From Desulfarculus sp. (GTDB taxonomy: Bacteria; Desulfobacterota; Desulfarculia; Desulfarculales; Desulfarculaceae): a stretch of 18,746 nucleotides of DNA. The position numbers and the translations under genes were made by a program. Below the pieces are notes generated by a model that saw nothing but the letters and a program-made list of their open reading frames with translations, was not told the origin of the DNA and ran no database searches. Of the stretch, positions 1 to 6,923 are shown piece after piece. Where the stretch lies: assembly GCA_020216805.1 (NCBI GenBank), contig JAIWNN010000103.1, forward strand, positions 1-18,746, read 5' to 3'. The stretch's first letter is position 1; every line of letters begins with the position of its first letter.

Positions 1-1755
1 GTCCACCGGGTGGACGCCCTGGTGGTGGGCGCGGGCGGATCGGGCCTGCGCGCCGCCCTGGAGGCCGGCCGCCAGGTGAACACCGCGGTCATCAGCCAGG
101 TCTTCCCCACCCGCTCCCACACCGTCAGCGCCCAGGGCGGCATCGGAGCCTCCTTGAGCAACGTGGAGCAGGACGACTGGCGCTACCACATGTTCGACAC
201 CGTCAAGGGCTCGGACTGGCTGGGCGACCAGGACGCCATCGAGTTCATGTGCCGGGAGGCCCCCAGCGTGGTCATCGAGCTGGAGCACATGGGACTCCCC
301 TTTTCGCGCATGGACGACGGCCGCATCTACCAGCGGGCCTTCGGCGGCCACACTAGCAAGTTCGGGACCGGCGCGGTCCACCGCTCCTGCGCCGCCGCCG
401 ACCGCACCGGCCACGCCATGCTGCACACCCTGTTCGAGGAGTGCCTCAAGCACGGGGTGCGTTTCTACAACGAGTTCTACATGCTGGAGCTGATCGTCAA
501 CCAGGGCGTGGTCTGCGGGGTGCTGGCCTGGGACATGGTCAAGGGCGGGTTCCATCTCTTCCACGCCAAGGCCACCCTCTTCGCCACCGGCGGCTACTCC
601 CGGGTCTACCGCACCACCAGCAACGCCCACATCTGCACCGGCGACGGCGCGGCGCTGACCATGAGGGCCGGGCTGCCCTGCGAGGACATGGAATTCGTCC
701 AGTTCCACCCCACCGGCATCTACGGCGCGGGCAACCTGATCACCGAGGGCGTGCGCGGCGAGGGCGGCTATCTGGTCAACTGCCACCAGGACCGCTTCAT
801 GGAGGTCTGCGCCCCCCACGAAAAAGACCTGGCCTGCCGCGACGTGGTCAGCCGGGGCATCGCCGAGGAGGTGCGCCACGGGCGGGGTTGCGGCCCCAAC
901 AAGGACTACGCCCTGTTGCACATCGAGCACATCGGCAAGGAGAAGATCATGGAGCGGCTGCCCGGCATCTGGGAGCTGGCCATGGTCTTCGCCGGGGTGG
1001 ATTGCACCAAGGAGCCGATCCCGGTGGTGCCCACCGCCCACTACTCCATGGGCGGCATCCCCACCGATCGCTTCGCCCAGGTGGTGGCTCCCGGCCCCGA
1101 CGGCGACGAGCAGGTGGTGCCCGGTTTCTACGCCGCCGGCGAGGCGGCCTGCGCCTCGGTGCACGGGGCCAACCGCCTGGGCACCAACTCGCTGCTGGAC
1201 CTGATGGTCTTCGGCCGCGAGGGCGGCAAGCAGATGGCCCGCTACGCCATGAGCCTGAGTGACTGGCCCGAGCTGCCGGAGAACGCCGGGGCCAAGGGCG
1301 TGGCCGAGGTCAAGGGTCTGATGGAATCCAAAGGCGGCCAGCGCCTGGGCCTGATCATGGAGACCCTGCGGGCGGACATGGAGCGCCACTGCGGAGTGTT
1401 CCGCACCGAGGCCGACATGCTGGAGCTGAAAAACAAACTCAAGGCCCACCGCGCCGCCTTCGCCCAGGTGTCCCTGGCCGATCACGGCGCGGCCTACAAC
1501 CTGGACCTGATCGAGGCCCTGGAACTGGGGCACATGCTCGACGTCTGCGCGGCCATCACCGAGGGCGCCCTGGCCCGCCAGGAAAGCCGCGGCGGCCACT
1601 ACCGCGACGACTACCCCAACCGCGACGACGCTAACTGGCACCAGCACACCCTTAGCTTCCTGGAACCCGACGGCAGCGTGAGCCTGGCCTACAAGCCGGT
1701 GCGCATGCAGCCTCTGACCGTGGAGTCCATCGCCCTGGCCGAGCGCAAGTACTAG
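1..1755 (+). CDS. sdhA: Succinate dehydrogenase flavoprotein subunit, 5' end outside the window
   Basis: Catalytic subunit of succinate dehydrogenase/fumarate reductase (complex II): oxidises succinate to fumarate and passes electrons through FAD to SdhB at the inner membrane. The frame is open from base 1, so the true start lies upstream; the GTG at 10 is an internal Val codon. Counting codons from base 1, the dinucleotide-binding GAGGSG is at about 10-15, the covalent FAD histidine in [11 protein letters not shown] at about 40, HPTG at 236-239, the probable catalytic Arg of CRDVVSR at about 280, PTAHYSMGG near 344-352 and GANRLGTNS near 389-397. The C-terminal [16 protein letters not shown] block is the normal family ending. 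About 584 codons are visible, close to full length, so only a few residues are missing. The sequence resembles the E. coli/mitochondrial type. sdhB follows after 30 bases. Membrane-anchor genes are not in the window and may lie upstream. Confidence 0.97.
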   Translation, partial: VHRVDALVVGAGGSGLRAALEAGRQVNTAVISQVFPTRSHTVSAQGGIGASLSNVEQDDWRYHMFDTVKGSDWLGDQDAIEFMCREAPSVVIELEHMGLPFSRMDDGRIYQRAFGGHTSKFGTGAVHRSCAAADRTGHAMLHTLFEECLKHGVRFYNEFYMLELIVNQGVVCGVLAWDMVKGGFHLFHAKATLFATGGYSRVYRTTSNAHICTGDGAALTMRAGLPCEDMEFVQFHPTGIYGAGNLITEGVRGEGGYLVNCHQDRFMEVCAPHEKDLACRDVVSRGIAEEVRHGRGCGPNKDYALLHIEHIGKEKIMERLPGIWELAMVFAGVDCTKEPIPVVPTAHYSMGGIPTDRFAQVVAPGPDGDEQVVPGFYAAGEAACASVHGANRLGTNSLLDLMVFGREGGKQMARYAMSLSDWPELPENAGAKGVAEVKGLMESKGGQRLGLIMETLRADMERHCGVFRTEADMLELKNKLKAHRAAFAQVSLADHGAAYNLDLIEALELGHMLDVCAAITEGALARQESRGGHYRDDYPNRDDANWHQHTLSFLEPDGSVSLAYKPVRMQPLTVESIALAERKY

Positions 1756-1785
1756 GCCATGGCTGCAAAATAAAGAGAGGCCCCC

Positions 1786-2496
1786 ATGGACAGCGTGACC
1801 TTCACCATTCTGCGTTACGACCCCGCCTCGGGTCAGGCGCCCCATTACCAGGACTATCAAGTCAAGATCACCAAGCCCGGCATGATGATCCTGGACGGCC
1901 TGAACCAGATCCGCTGGGAGCAGGACGGCTCCCTGGCCTATCGCCGCTCCTGCCGCGAGGGCGTCTGCGGATCCGACGGCGTCAACGTCAACGGCGTCAA
2001 CATGCTCACCTGCGTCACCCACGTCGAGGAGGTGGTCAAGAACGGCCGCCTGGTGATCCAGCCCCTGCCCGGCCTGCCCCTGGTCAAGGACCTGGTGGTG
2101 GACTTGGACGACTTTTTGCAAAAATACTTCACGGTCAAGCCCTACCTGATCACCAGGACTCCGGCCCCGGACAAGGAGCGCCTGCAAAGCCCCGCCGAAC
2201 GCAAGAAGCTCGACGGTCTCTACGAGTGCATCCTCTGCGCCTGCTGTTCCAGCTCCTGCCCGTCCTATTGGGCCGACCCCCGCTACCTGGGCCCCAGCGC
2301 CCTGTTGAACGTCTGGCGCTTCATCGAAGACAGCCGCGACGAGGGGGCGGACGAACGCCTGGACATCCTGGACGACCATCACGCCTCCTGGCGCTGCCAC
2401 ACCATTCTCAACTGCGTGGAGGCCTGTCCCAAGGGCCTCAACCCCACCAAGGCCATCGCCGGCATCAAGAAGGCCCTGGTCAACCGCCGCTTCTAG
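1786..2496 (+). CDS. sdhB: Succinate dehydrogenase iron-sulfur subunit
   Basis: Electron-transfer subunit of complex II, carrying electrons from SdhA FAD to quinone through three Fe-S clusters. The 236-residue length matches the family. The N-terminal [2Fe-2S] domain has C56, C61, D64 and C76 (SCREGVCGSDG and later Cys), with Asp in the same position as in E. coli SdhB. The C-terminal ferredoxin-like domain has C148, C151, C154 and C214 for [4Fe-4S], and C158, C204 and C210 for [3Fe-4S], in CILCACCSSSCPSYW and CHTILNCVEACPKGLNP. All cluster ligands are intact. A purine-rich GAGAGG lies just before the ATG. It sits 30 bases after sdhA and is surely cotranscribed with it. The [3Fe-4S] CxxxCP pattern is that of a succinate:quinone reductase. 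Confidence 0.97.
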   Translation: MDSVTFTILRYDPASGQAPHYQDYQVKITKPGMMILDGLNQIRWEQDGSLAYRRSCREGVCGSDGVNVNGVNMLTCVTHVEEVVKNGRLVIQPLPGLPLVKDLVVDLDDFLQKYFTVKPYLITRTPAPDKERLQSPAERKKLDGLYECILCACCSSSCPSYWADPRYLGPSALLNVWRFIEDSRDEGADERLDILDDHHASWRCHTILNCVEACPKGLNPTKAIAGIKKALVNRRF

Positions 2497-2521
2497 CCGG
2501 AGCGCTCGCCGAAGCCGCCAT

Positions 2522-2548
2522 GCCCCGCCCCCCGCCGGGGGACGGGGC
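2522..2548. other. GC-rich hairpin between sdhB and sdhE
   Basis: GCCCCG at 2522-2527 pairs with CGGGGC at 2543-2548, and the C-run inside (2528-2533) can pair with the G-run 2537-2541. No T-run follows, so it is not a classic terminator. It could act as a transcript-stabilising or attenuating stem between sdhB and sdhE. It is 28 bases upstream of the sdhE start. Confidence 0.4.
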
Positions 2549-2576
2549 GCGGCGCGTGGCGGGAAGGAGCAGGAGC

Positions 2577-2846
2577 ATGGAGGATCCGGACCTGCGCAAG
2601 AAACGCCTGCGCCTGGCTTGTCGTCGCGGATTCCTGGAGGTGGAGCTGGTCTTGCGCCCCTGGGTGGAGGCCCGCCTCGAGCGCCTGACGCCAGCCGAGG
2701 TGGACGACCTGGAACGGATCTTGGCCCTGGAAGACCTGGATCTGTGGGAGATCATCTGCGGCCGCCGGCCGGGGCCGGAAGGTCTGGTCACCGACCTGTT
2801 GGCGCGCCTGCGGGCCGACCTAGTGCGCCTGCGCCCCCAGCTTTAG
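2577..2846 (+). CDS. sdhE: SdhE-like FAD assembly factor (small RGxxE protein)
   Basis: Small protein (89 residues) of the SdhE/YgfY/CptB family, which binds SdhA and promotes covalent FAD attachment. The start is the ATG at 2577, preceded by AAGGAGCAGGAG; the open frame extends further upstream but only through the sdhB overlap. Residues 14-21 read ACRRGFLE, matching the diagnostic ACRRGMRE of E. coli SdhE (the RGxxE motif contacting SdhA); Met is replaced by Phe here. The rest, an all-helical bundle with acidic LEDLDLWEII near residues 50-60, also lines up with the E. coli pattern of a leucine/acidic stretch followed by DLFNWL. Gene order sdhA-sdhB-sdhE, 80 bases after sdhB, supports the assignment. 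SdhE is best documented in alpha-, beta- and gammaproteobacteria, so its presence here is notable if the host is a deltaproteobacterium. Confidence 0.85.
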   Translation: MEDPDLRKKRLRLACRRGFLEVELVLRPWVEARLERLTPAEVDDLERILALEDLDLWEIICGRRPGPEGLVTDLLARLRADLVRLRPQL

Positions 2847-2847
2847 C

Positions 2848-2889
2848 CCAGGCGGGGGATAATCTGTTTGACAACCCCCGGAAGCCTGG
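2848..2889. repeat. Interrupted inverted repeat enclosing the hpt -35 element
   Basis: CCAGGC-GGGGG at 2848-2858 is complementary to CCCCC at 2875-2879 and GCCTGG at 2884-2889, giving 11 pairs with a four-base bulge (2880-2883) and a 16-base loop. The loop holds the TTGACA hexamer at 2868-2873. It could be the sdh terminator, without a T-run, or an operator for the downstream promoter. Confidence 0.5.
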
Positions 2890-2897
2890 TCTATGTT
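2868..2897 (+). promoter_or_regulatory. Sigma70-type promoter for the hpt operon
   Basis: A perfect TTGACA at 2868-2873, an 18-base spacer and TATGTT at 2892-2897 (four of six matches to TATAAT) lie in a short AT-richer island between sdhE and hpt. Transcription would start near 2904, leaving a leader of about 105 bases. The leader contains a perfect GGCCG/CGGCC hairpin around 2940-2953. I recognise no known riboswitch in it. Confidence 0.55.
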
Positions 2898-3010
2898 TGG
2901 GATGGATTGAGCTTTGAATACGGGCGGTTATTAGCAGGCGGCCGAGCGCGGCCAGTCGAGCCACAGTCCGATGGGCGGGCCAAGCAACCCATGCCAGGCG
3001 CGAGCGACCG

Positions 3011-3553
3011 ATGAGCAGCGAGCGAAATCCCCTGGAGGTGGTCCTCACCCCCGAGCAGATTCAGGCCAGAGTGCGGGAGTTGGGCCAGCAGATCTCCCGC
3101 GAGATGGGAAAAGACACCATCCTGCTGGGCATACTCAAGGGCGCGTTCATCTTCATGGGCGACCTGGCCCGGGCCATGACCGTGCCGGTCAGGATGGACT
3201 TCGTGCGCCTGGCCTCCTACGGAGCCGACAGCGTCTCCTGCGGCACCATCACCATGTCCAAGGGTCCGGAGTTGGACCTCAAGGGCCAGCGGGTGCTGGT
3301 GGTGGAGGACATCGTGGACACCGGGCGCACCGTGCGTTGGCTGCTGGACTGCCTCAACGGCATGGGCGCGGCCGAGGTCAAGGTTTGCTCCTTCATCGAC
3401 AAGCCCGAACGCCGCGAACTGGATTTGGATATCGACTACGTGGGTTTCCGGGTTCCCCAGGGTTTCCTGGTGGGCTATGGCCTGGACTACAACGAATGCT
3501 ATCGGCACCTTCCCGGTGTCTACGAGGTCAAGCTGAACCATCAGCGCGGCTGA
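3011..3553 (+). CDS. hpt: Hypoxanthine phosphoribosyltransferase
   Basis: Cytosolic purine-salvage enzyme that converts hypoxanthine (and usually guanine) plus PRPP to IMP or GMP. The 180-residue length is typical of bacterial Hpt. Visible motifs are LKGAFIF at 42-48 (pyrophosphate-binding loop region), ASYG at 68-71 (flexible active-site loop), the PRPP motif VLVVEDIVDTGRT at 96-108 with its acidic pair E99/D100, KPERR at 131-135 and DYVGFRVP at 142-149 (purine-binding region). The ATG at 3011 starts the conserved region at the right distance, although the upstream Shine-Dalgarno sequence is poor. It is the first gene of an apparent three-gene operon, since the next gene starts 10 bases after its stop. 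Confidence 0.95.
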   Translation: MSSERNPLEVVLTPEQIQARVRELGQQISREMGKDTILLGILKGAFIFMGDLARAMTVPVRMDFVRLASYGADSVSCGTITMSKGPELDLKGQRVLVVEDIVDTGRTVRWLLDCLNGMGAAEVKVCSFIDKPERRELDLDIDYVGFRVPQGFLVGYGLDYNECYRHLPGVYEVKLNHQRG

Positions 3554-3563
3554 GGATTGCCCC

Positions 3564-4475
3564 ATGATCGTCCAGTGCGAATCGTGCCAGACCAAGTTCA
3601 AGCTTGACGACAGCCGTCTGACCTCGGAAGGGGCCTGGGTGCGCTGCAGCCGCTGCCAGGAAGTCTTCCAGGTCCTGCCTCCGAACCCGGAACAGCCCGC
3701 GCCCCCCCAACCCAATGGCAAATCCCAGGACACCTTCGAGCTAAGCGTCGAGCCCGGCCAGGCAGCGGCCGCAGAGGCCGATTTCGGGCTGGACGTGGAC
3801 GCCATGACCCGGCGCGATGACCGCGCCAAGGGCGGCAAGGGTATCAAGTTGCTGTTCTGGTTGGTTTTCCTGCCCATCATCCTGATCCTGGTCCTGGTGG
3901 GTGGGCTGTTGGTCCTGGACCGCATGCATCTTTTGCCCCAGGTGGTCAACCCCTTCCGCAACCTGCCCGGATTCAGCCTGTTCCTGAGCCGGCCAGCCAC
4001 CAAGCCCGGCCCGACCGGCCTGCCCGGCGGCAAGAGCGAAACGGCGGCCAAATCCCCGGTCCAAGCCGAATACCGCGGCCTGCGTCTGAACCAGGTGCGG
4101 GCCTATTACCGAATGAACCAGAAGTCCGGCCGCCTGTTCGTGATCCAGGGCCAGGTGCAGAACGAGGGCGATCAGACCCGGATCAGGGTGATGGTGCGCG
4201 GCCAGCTCAACGACACCCAGGGCAAGGCCGCCGCTCAGGTCATGGTCTACGCTGGCCAGGTGTTCACCACCGAGGAGCTGCAGGAGCTGCCCTACGAGGA
4301 GATCAAGGCCAAGCTGGAGCAACCGCCCCTGTTGCAGGGACAACCCCAACCCCTGACCGCAGGAGGCAACGCGCCCTTCATGATCGTCTTCGCCAACCTG
4401 CCCTCCAACCTGGCGGAATACGCCGCCGACGTGGTGGGCTCCGAACCGGCGCCAGCGGAGGGCGCCGCCCGATGA
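3564..4475 (+). CDS. Zinc-ribbon (MJ0042) single-pass membrane protein with DUF3426-like C-terminus
   Basis: A 303-residue protein with an N-terminal zinc ribbon, CxxC at residues 5-8 and CxxC at 28-31 (the MJ0042 pattern, MIVQCESCQTKFKLDD), then a Pro/Ala-rich low-complexity linker (about 40-90), one hydrophobic helix at about 95-118, and a C-terminal domain of about 180 residues. The C-terminal domain resembles DUF3426: beta-rich, with VIQGQVQNEGDQ about 40 residues into it. The likely topology is zinc ribbon in the cytoplasm and DUF3426 outside the membrane. This architecture is common in Deltaproteobacteria, and its function is unknown. GAGG lies 8 bases before the ATG. It starts 10 bases after hpt and its stop is 16 bases before the channel gene, so the three genes are probably cotranscribed. 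Confidence 0.85.
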   Translation: MIVQCESCQTKFKLDDSRLTSEGAWVRCSRCQEVFQVLPPNPEQPAPPQPNGKSQDTFELSVEPGQAAAAEADFGLDVDAMTRRDDRAKGGKGIKLLFWLVFLPIILILVLVGGLLVLDRMHLLPQVVNPFRNLPGFSLFLSRPATKPGPTGLPGGKSETAAKSPVQAEYRGLRLNQVRAYYRMNQKSGRLFVIQGQVQNEGDQTRIRVMVRGQLNDTQGKAAAQVMVYAGQVFTTEELQELPYEEIKAKLEQPPLLQGQPQPLTAGGNAPFMIVFANLPSNLAEYAADVVGSEPAPAEGAAR

Positions 4476-4495
4476 GCGGCTGCCGCCCACGGTGA
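4472..4495 (+). other. Seven-codon mini-ORF bridging two genes
   Basis: An ATG at 4472-4474 overlaps the zinc-ribbon protein's stop (ATGA). It reads MSGCRPR and stops at the TGA 4493-4495, which itself overlaps the GTG start of the channel gene (GTGA). This geometry would let a terminating ribosome re-initiate twice. Whether it is translated cannot be seen from sequence. Confidence 0.3.
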
Positions 4496-5514
4496 AAAGG
4501 CGCGCCTTCGTCCTGTTCGATAGCCAGGTCGCCCTGGCGCTCACCACCACCCTCCTGGTGCTGGCGGGCGGCACCGCCGGCTACATGCTCATCGAGGGCT
4601 GGGACTTCCACGACTCCCTGTTCATGACCATCACCACCGTGGCCACCGTGGGCTACGGCGAGGTCCACCCCCTAAGCCGGCCAGGCGAAATCTTCAGCAT
4701 GGCGCTGATCCTGGTGGGGGTGGGCTCGGTGCTCTATTTCCTGACCATGATCACCCAGTGGGTGGTGGAGGGCAAACTCCGCCAGGTGATGGGGAGGCGC
4801 AGCTTGGAGCGCAAGATCCGGTCGCTCAAGGACCACTACATTATCTGCGGCTACGGCCGCATCGGGGCCCAGGTGGCCGACATGCTGGCGGAGAAGAACG
4901 TGGGCATGGTGGTCATCGACACCAGCGAGGAGGCCACCCGGCGGCTGGAGGCGGCGGGCATCCATTACGTGTTGGGCTCGGCCACCGAGGACGAGAGCCT
5001 TCTGGCCGCGGGCATCGACCGGGCCCGGGGCCTGGTGGCCACCGTCAGCAGCGATGCCGACAACGTCTACATCGTGCTCACCGCCCGAGGCATGCGGCCG
5101 GACCTGTTCATCATCGCCCGGGCCACCGAGCCGGGCAGCGAACGCAAGCTCAAGCGGGCCGGGGCGGACAAGGTGGTCTCGCCCTACTTCATCGGCGCCC
5201 GCCGCATCGCCCAGACCGTGCTGCGCCCCTCGGTGGCCGACTTCATCGACCTGACCTTCCACGGCTCGGACCTGGCCCTGCAGATGGAGGAGCTGGTGGT
5301 GGGCCAGGAGAACGAACTGGTGGGGGTCAGCCTCAAGGAGTCCGGCCTGCGCCAGAAGCTGGACCTGATCATCCTGGCCATCAAAAAGGCCGACGACCGC
5401 ATGATCTTCAACCCACCAGCCGACACGGTCATCGACCGGGGCGACACCCTCATCGCCATGGGGCCGCACGAGTCCATGGTCAAGCTGGCCCGGATGCTGG
5501 CTGTGGAGTCCTAG
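4492..5514 (+). CDS. Potassium channel with cytoplasmic RCK (TrkA-N/TrkA-C) domains
   Basis: A 340-residue two-helix K+ channel subunit of the MthK/Kch type. The first membrane helix is at about 12-34, followed by a pore helix and the selectivity filter TVGYGE at 52-57, then the second helix at about 66-92. The RCK N-terminal Rossmann domain starts at about 114 with HYIICGYGRIG (GxGxxG at 120-125) and has the usual acidic residue at the end of the second strand (VVIDTSEE). A TrkA-C domain occupies about 255-340. A tetramer with an octameric RCK gating ring in the inner membrane is expected. The start is GTG at 4492: no in-frame ATG lies upstream before a stop, and starting later would remove the first helix. 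It is third in the hpt operon. The ligand that gates it cannot be told from the sequence. Confidence 0.92.
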   Translation: MKRRAFVLFDSQVALALTTTLLVLAGGTAGYMLIEGWDFHDSLFMTITTVATVGYGEVHPLSRPGEIFSMALILVGVGSVLYFLTMITQWVVEGKLRQVMGRRSLERKIRSLKDHYIICGYGRIGAQVADMLAEKNVGMVVIDTSEEATRRLEAAGIHYVLGSATEDESLLAAGIDRARGLVATVSSDADNVYIVLTARGMRPDLFIIARATEPGSERKLKRAGADKVVSPYFIGARRIAQTVLRPSVADFIDLTFHGSDLALQMEELVVGQENELVGVSLKESGLRQKLDLIILAIKKADDRMIFNPPADTVIDRGDTLIAMGPHESMVKLARMLAVES

Positions 5515-5516
5515 GA

Positions 5517-5539
5517 ACGGGGAGCCGCACCGCTCCCGT
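5517..5539. terminator. Hairpin between convergent channel and kinase genes
   Basis: ACGGGGAGC at 5517-5525 pairs with GCTCCCGT at 5532-5539, with one bulged G and a six-base loop. It lies in the 45-base gap between two convergent stops. No T-run follows, so it may stabilise 3' ends or assist Rho-dependent termination on both strands. A GGCCCGGGCC palindrome at 5547-5556 lies beside it. Confidence 0.4.
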
Positions 5540-5559
5540 GCCTTTCGGCCCGGGCCGGC

Positions 5560-6507
5560 TCAGGCCCGCCGGGGGTGGGAGGCCAGGAAGGCCTCCAATT
5601 GCGGCCGGGTGGCCAGGGCCGCGCGCCCGCCCAGGCCGGTGGTGGAGATGGCGGCCAGGGCATTGGCCGTGGTCAGGGCGGTTCCCGGATCCTGGCCCAG
5701 CAGGATAGCGTGCACCAGGCCGGCATGAAAGACATCGCCGGCCCCGGTGGTGTCCACCGTGTCCACCGCGAAGCCCGGCGCGAAATAGCGCCGTCCCTCC
5801 ACCAGCATCTCCGCCCCGCCCCGCCCCAGGGTGCGCCCCACCCAGGCCGGACCCAACCCGGCCAGGCGTCCCAGGGCCCGCTCCGGATTTTCGATGCCAA
5901 AAAGGCGCTGGGCGAAGTCCTCGCAACCCATCACCACGTCGCACAGCGAGATTAGTTCCTCGGTGCCGGCGAAGATGCGCTCGGCGTCCAGGCTCACCAG
6001 CAGGCCGTGGGCCTTGGCCAGGCGAGCGGCGGCGATGGAGGCCTGCCAGAAATGCCCGTCCAGGTGCAGCACCCGGGCGCTGGCGATTAGCTTCTCGTCC
6101 AGATCCTCCGGCTCCAGGCGACAGGCCTCGTCCCGGGTCCAGATGATGGTGCGCTCGCCACTCCGTTCTTCCACCATGATGAAGGCCTGCTGGCTGCCGG
6201 TCCCGGGCCTGACCAAGAGCCCGGCCGGGTCCACCCCGCACTCCCGCAGCCAGGGCCCGGCCTGGCGGCCGGGATCGTCGTCGCCGCAGACCCCGGCATA
6301 GGCCACCCGCCAGCCCAGGCGGCCCAGGGCGCAGGCCGCGGTGGCGGCCTGGCCCCCGCCCATGGTGGTCAGGGTCTTCATGCGCAGCTTGCCGCCCCAT
6401 TCCGGGCGATGGGGGATCAGGCAGAGATGGTCGGCGGCGTTGAGCCCCAGGCAGAGCACGTCGCGGCTACGTTCCTCGGACGGCGGGACGGCGGGCAGGT
6501 TGGTCAT
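5560..6507 (-). CDS. PfkB/ribokinase-family sugar kinase
   Basis: A 315-residue cytosolic kinase of the PfkB family (ribokinase, fructokinase, adenosine kinase and relatives), phosphorylating a sugar or nucleoside hydroxyl with ATP. Signature 2 is clear: DTVDTTGAGDVF at 249-260, with D258 as the catalytic base and the GAGD anion hole. The N-terminal substrate region GGGQAATAACALGRLG is at 50-65; the Asn often found in the GGxxxN part of signature 1 is absent, so I cannot name the substrate. A preceding GAGGGGG lies about 6 bases before the ATG, supporting this start. It is monocistronic, convergent with the channel gene and divergent from the riboswitch. Ribokinase and 2-keto-3-deoxygluconate kinase are both possible. 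Confidence 0.9.
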   Translation of the reverse strand: MTNLPAVPPSEERSRDVLCLGLNAADHLCLIPHRPEWGGKLRMKTLTTMGGGQAATAACALGRLGWRVAYAGVCGDDDPGRQAGPWLRECGVDPAGLLVRPGTGSQQAFIMVEERSGERTIIWTRDEACRLEPEDLDEKLIASARVLHLDGHFWQASIAAARLAKAHGLLVSLDAERIFAGTEELISLCDVVMGCEDFAQRLFGIENPERALGRLAGLGPAWVGRTLGRGGAEMLVEGRRYFAPGFAVDTVDTTGAGDVFHAGLVHAILLGQDPGTALTTANALAAISTTGLGGRAALATRPQLEAFLASHPRRA

Positions 6508-6523
6508 GGCAGGCCCCCTCAGG

Positions 6524-6559
6524 AAAAAAATCCCGCGCCGGAAAAAACGCGAATCCGCG
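6524..6559 (-). promoter_or_regulatory. Weak hairpin and two T-runs in the kinase leader
   Basis: Read on the minus strand, CGCG-GATT-CGCG (6559-6548) is followed by six T (6547-6542), and a second run of seven T (6530-6524) comes 12 bases later, shortly before the kinase start. The stem has only four pairs, so this is a poor terminator. It could be a pause or attenuation element in the 5' leader, or chance. Confidence 0.2.
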
Positions 6560-6570
6560 CTTGACCGGGG

Positions 6571-6600
6571 TTGGGATAATTGCTAGGGTCATTCTACATT
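6571..6600 (+). promoter_or_regulatory. Candidate promoter of the riboswitch-btuB transcript
   Basis: TTGGGA at 6571-6576, an 18-base spacer and TACATT at 6595-6600 give four of six matches each to the sigma70 hexamers, placing the start near 6607 where the riboswitch begins. A rival -35, TTGACC at 6561-6566, sits 17 bases from a poor TAGGGT. Either assignment is tentative; a promoter somewhere in 6555-6605 is required by the riboswitch. Confidence 0.35.
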
Positions 6601-6601
6601 C

Positions 6602-6769
6602 GGTTTGGGCGCCCGTTAAGGGCTTAATAGGGAAGCCGGTAAAAGCCGGCGCGGTCCCGCCGCTGTGACCGGGGACGAAATCCGCTGGACCATGCCACTG
6701 GCGTCAACCATGACGTCGGGAAGGCGCGGAGAGTAGGCTGATCCGGGAGCCAGAAGACCTACCCAGACC
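6602..6769 (+). ncRNA. Cobalamin riboswitch aptamer
   Basis: The region matches the conserved core of the cobalamin (B12) riboswitch (Rfam Cobalamin class), which binds adenosylcobalamin or a related form. The closing P1 helix is GGTTTGGG at 6602-6609 with CCCAGACC at 6762-6769 (one G-U pair). Next come AATAGGGAAGCCGGT from about 6626, the CCGCTGTGACCGGGGAC segment from 6658, GCCACTG at 6694-6700, a perfect CGTCA/TGACG stem at about 6702-6715, GGGAAGGC at 6718-6725, and the B12 box AGCCAGAAGACCTACC at 6748-6763, one base from the common consensus. It is on the same strand as, and upstream of, a BtuB-like receptor, the usual target. The expected effect is repression when cobalamin is abundant. 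Confidence 0.96.
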
Positions 6770-6831
6770 AACGTTGCGGCAGGCGTTCGTGGATTGACGT
6801 CTCCGGAGGCTGGGGCTAAGCAAACTGGGTG

Positions 6832-6870
6832 CGCCCCGAGTCCTATTCATGGGACTCGGGGCGTTTTTTT
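6832..6870 (+). terminator. Intrinsic terminator, riboswitch expression platform
   Basis: CGCCCCGAGTCC at 6832-6843 forms a perfect 12-pair stem with GGACTCGGGGCG at 6852-6863, followed by seven T at 6864-6870. It sits 62 bases after the aptamer and 53 bases before the btuB start, so cobalamin binding most likely causes premature termination. Possible antiterminator pairings with its left arm are GGGCGC 6607-6612 (overlapping P1) with GCGCCC 6831-6836, or GGGGC 6812-6816 with GCCCC 6833-6837. Confidence 0.92.
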
Positions 6871-6923
6871 CGCCTCCGGTCGTTTATGGCAACCCTGATC
6901 ACACTGAATCGGAGGAGAGAAGC

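Noticed and set aside
3741..4574. Long minus-strand frame opposite the zinc-ribbon protein
   Set aside because: It contradicts the zinc-ribbon and K+ channel genes and has no recognisable domain.
6849..6923. In-frame upstream ATG extending the BtuB-like receptor by 25 residues
   Set aside because: The ATG is in the loop of the intrinsic terminator, has no ribosome site, and would precede the signal peptide. The ATG at 6924 has GGAGGAG.
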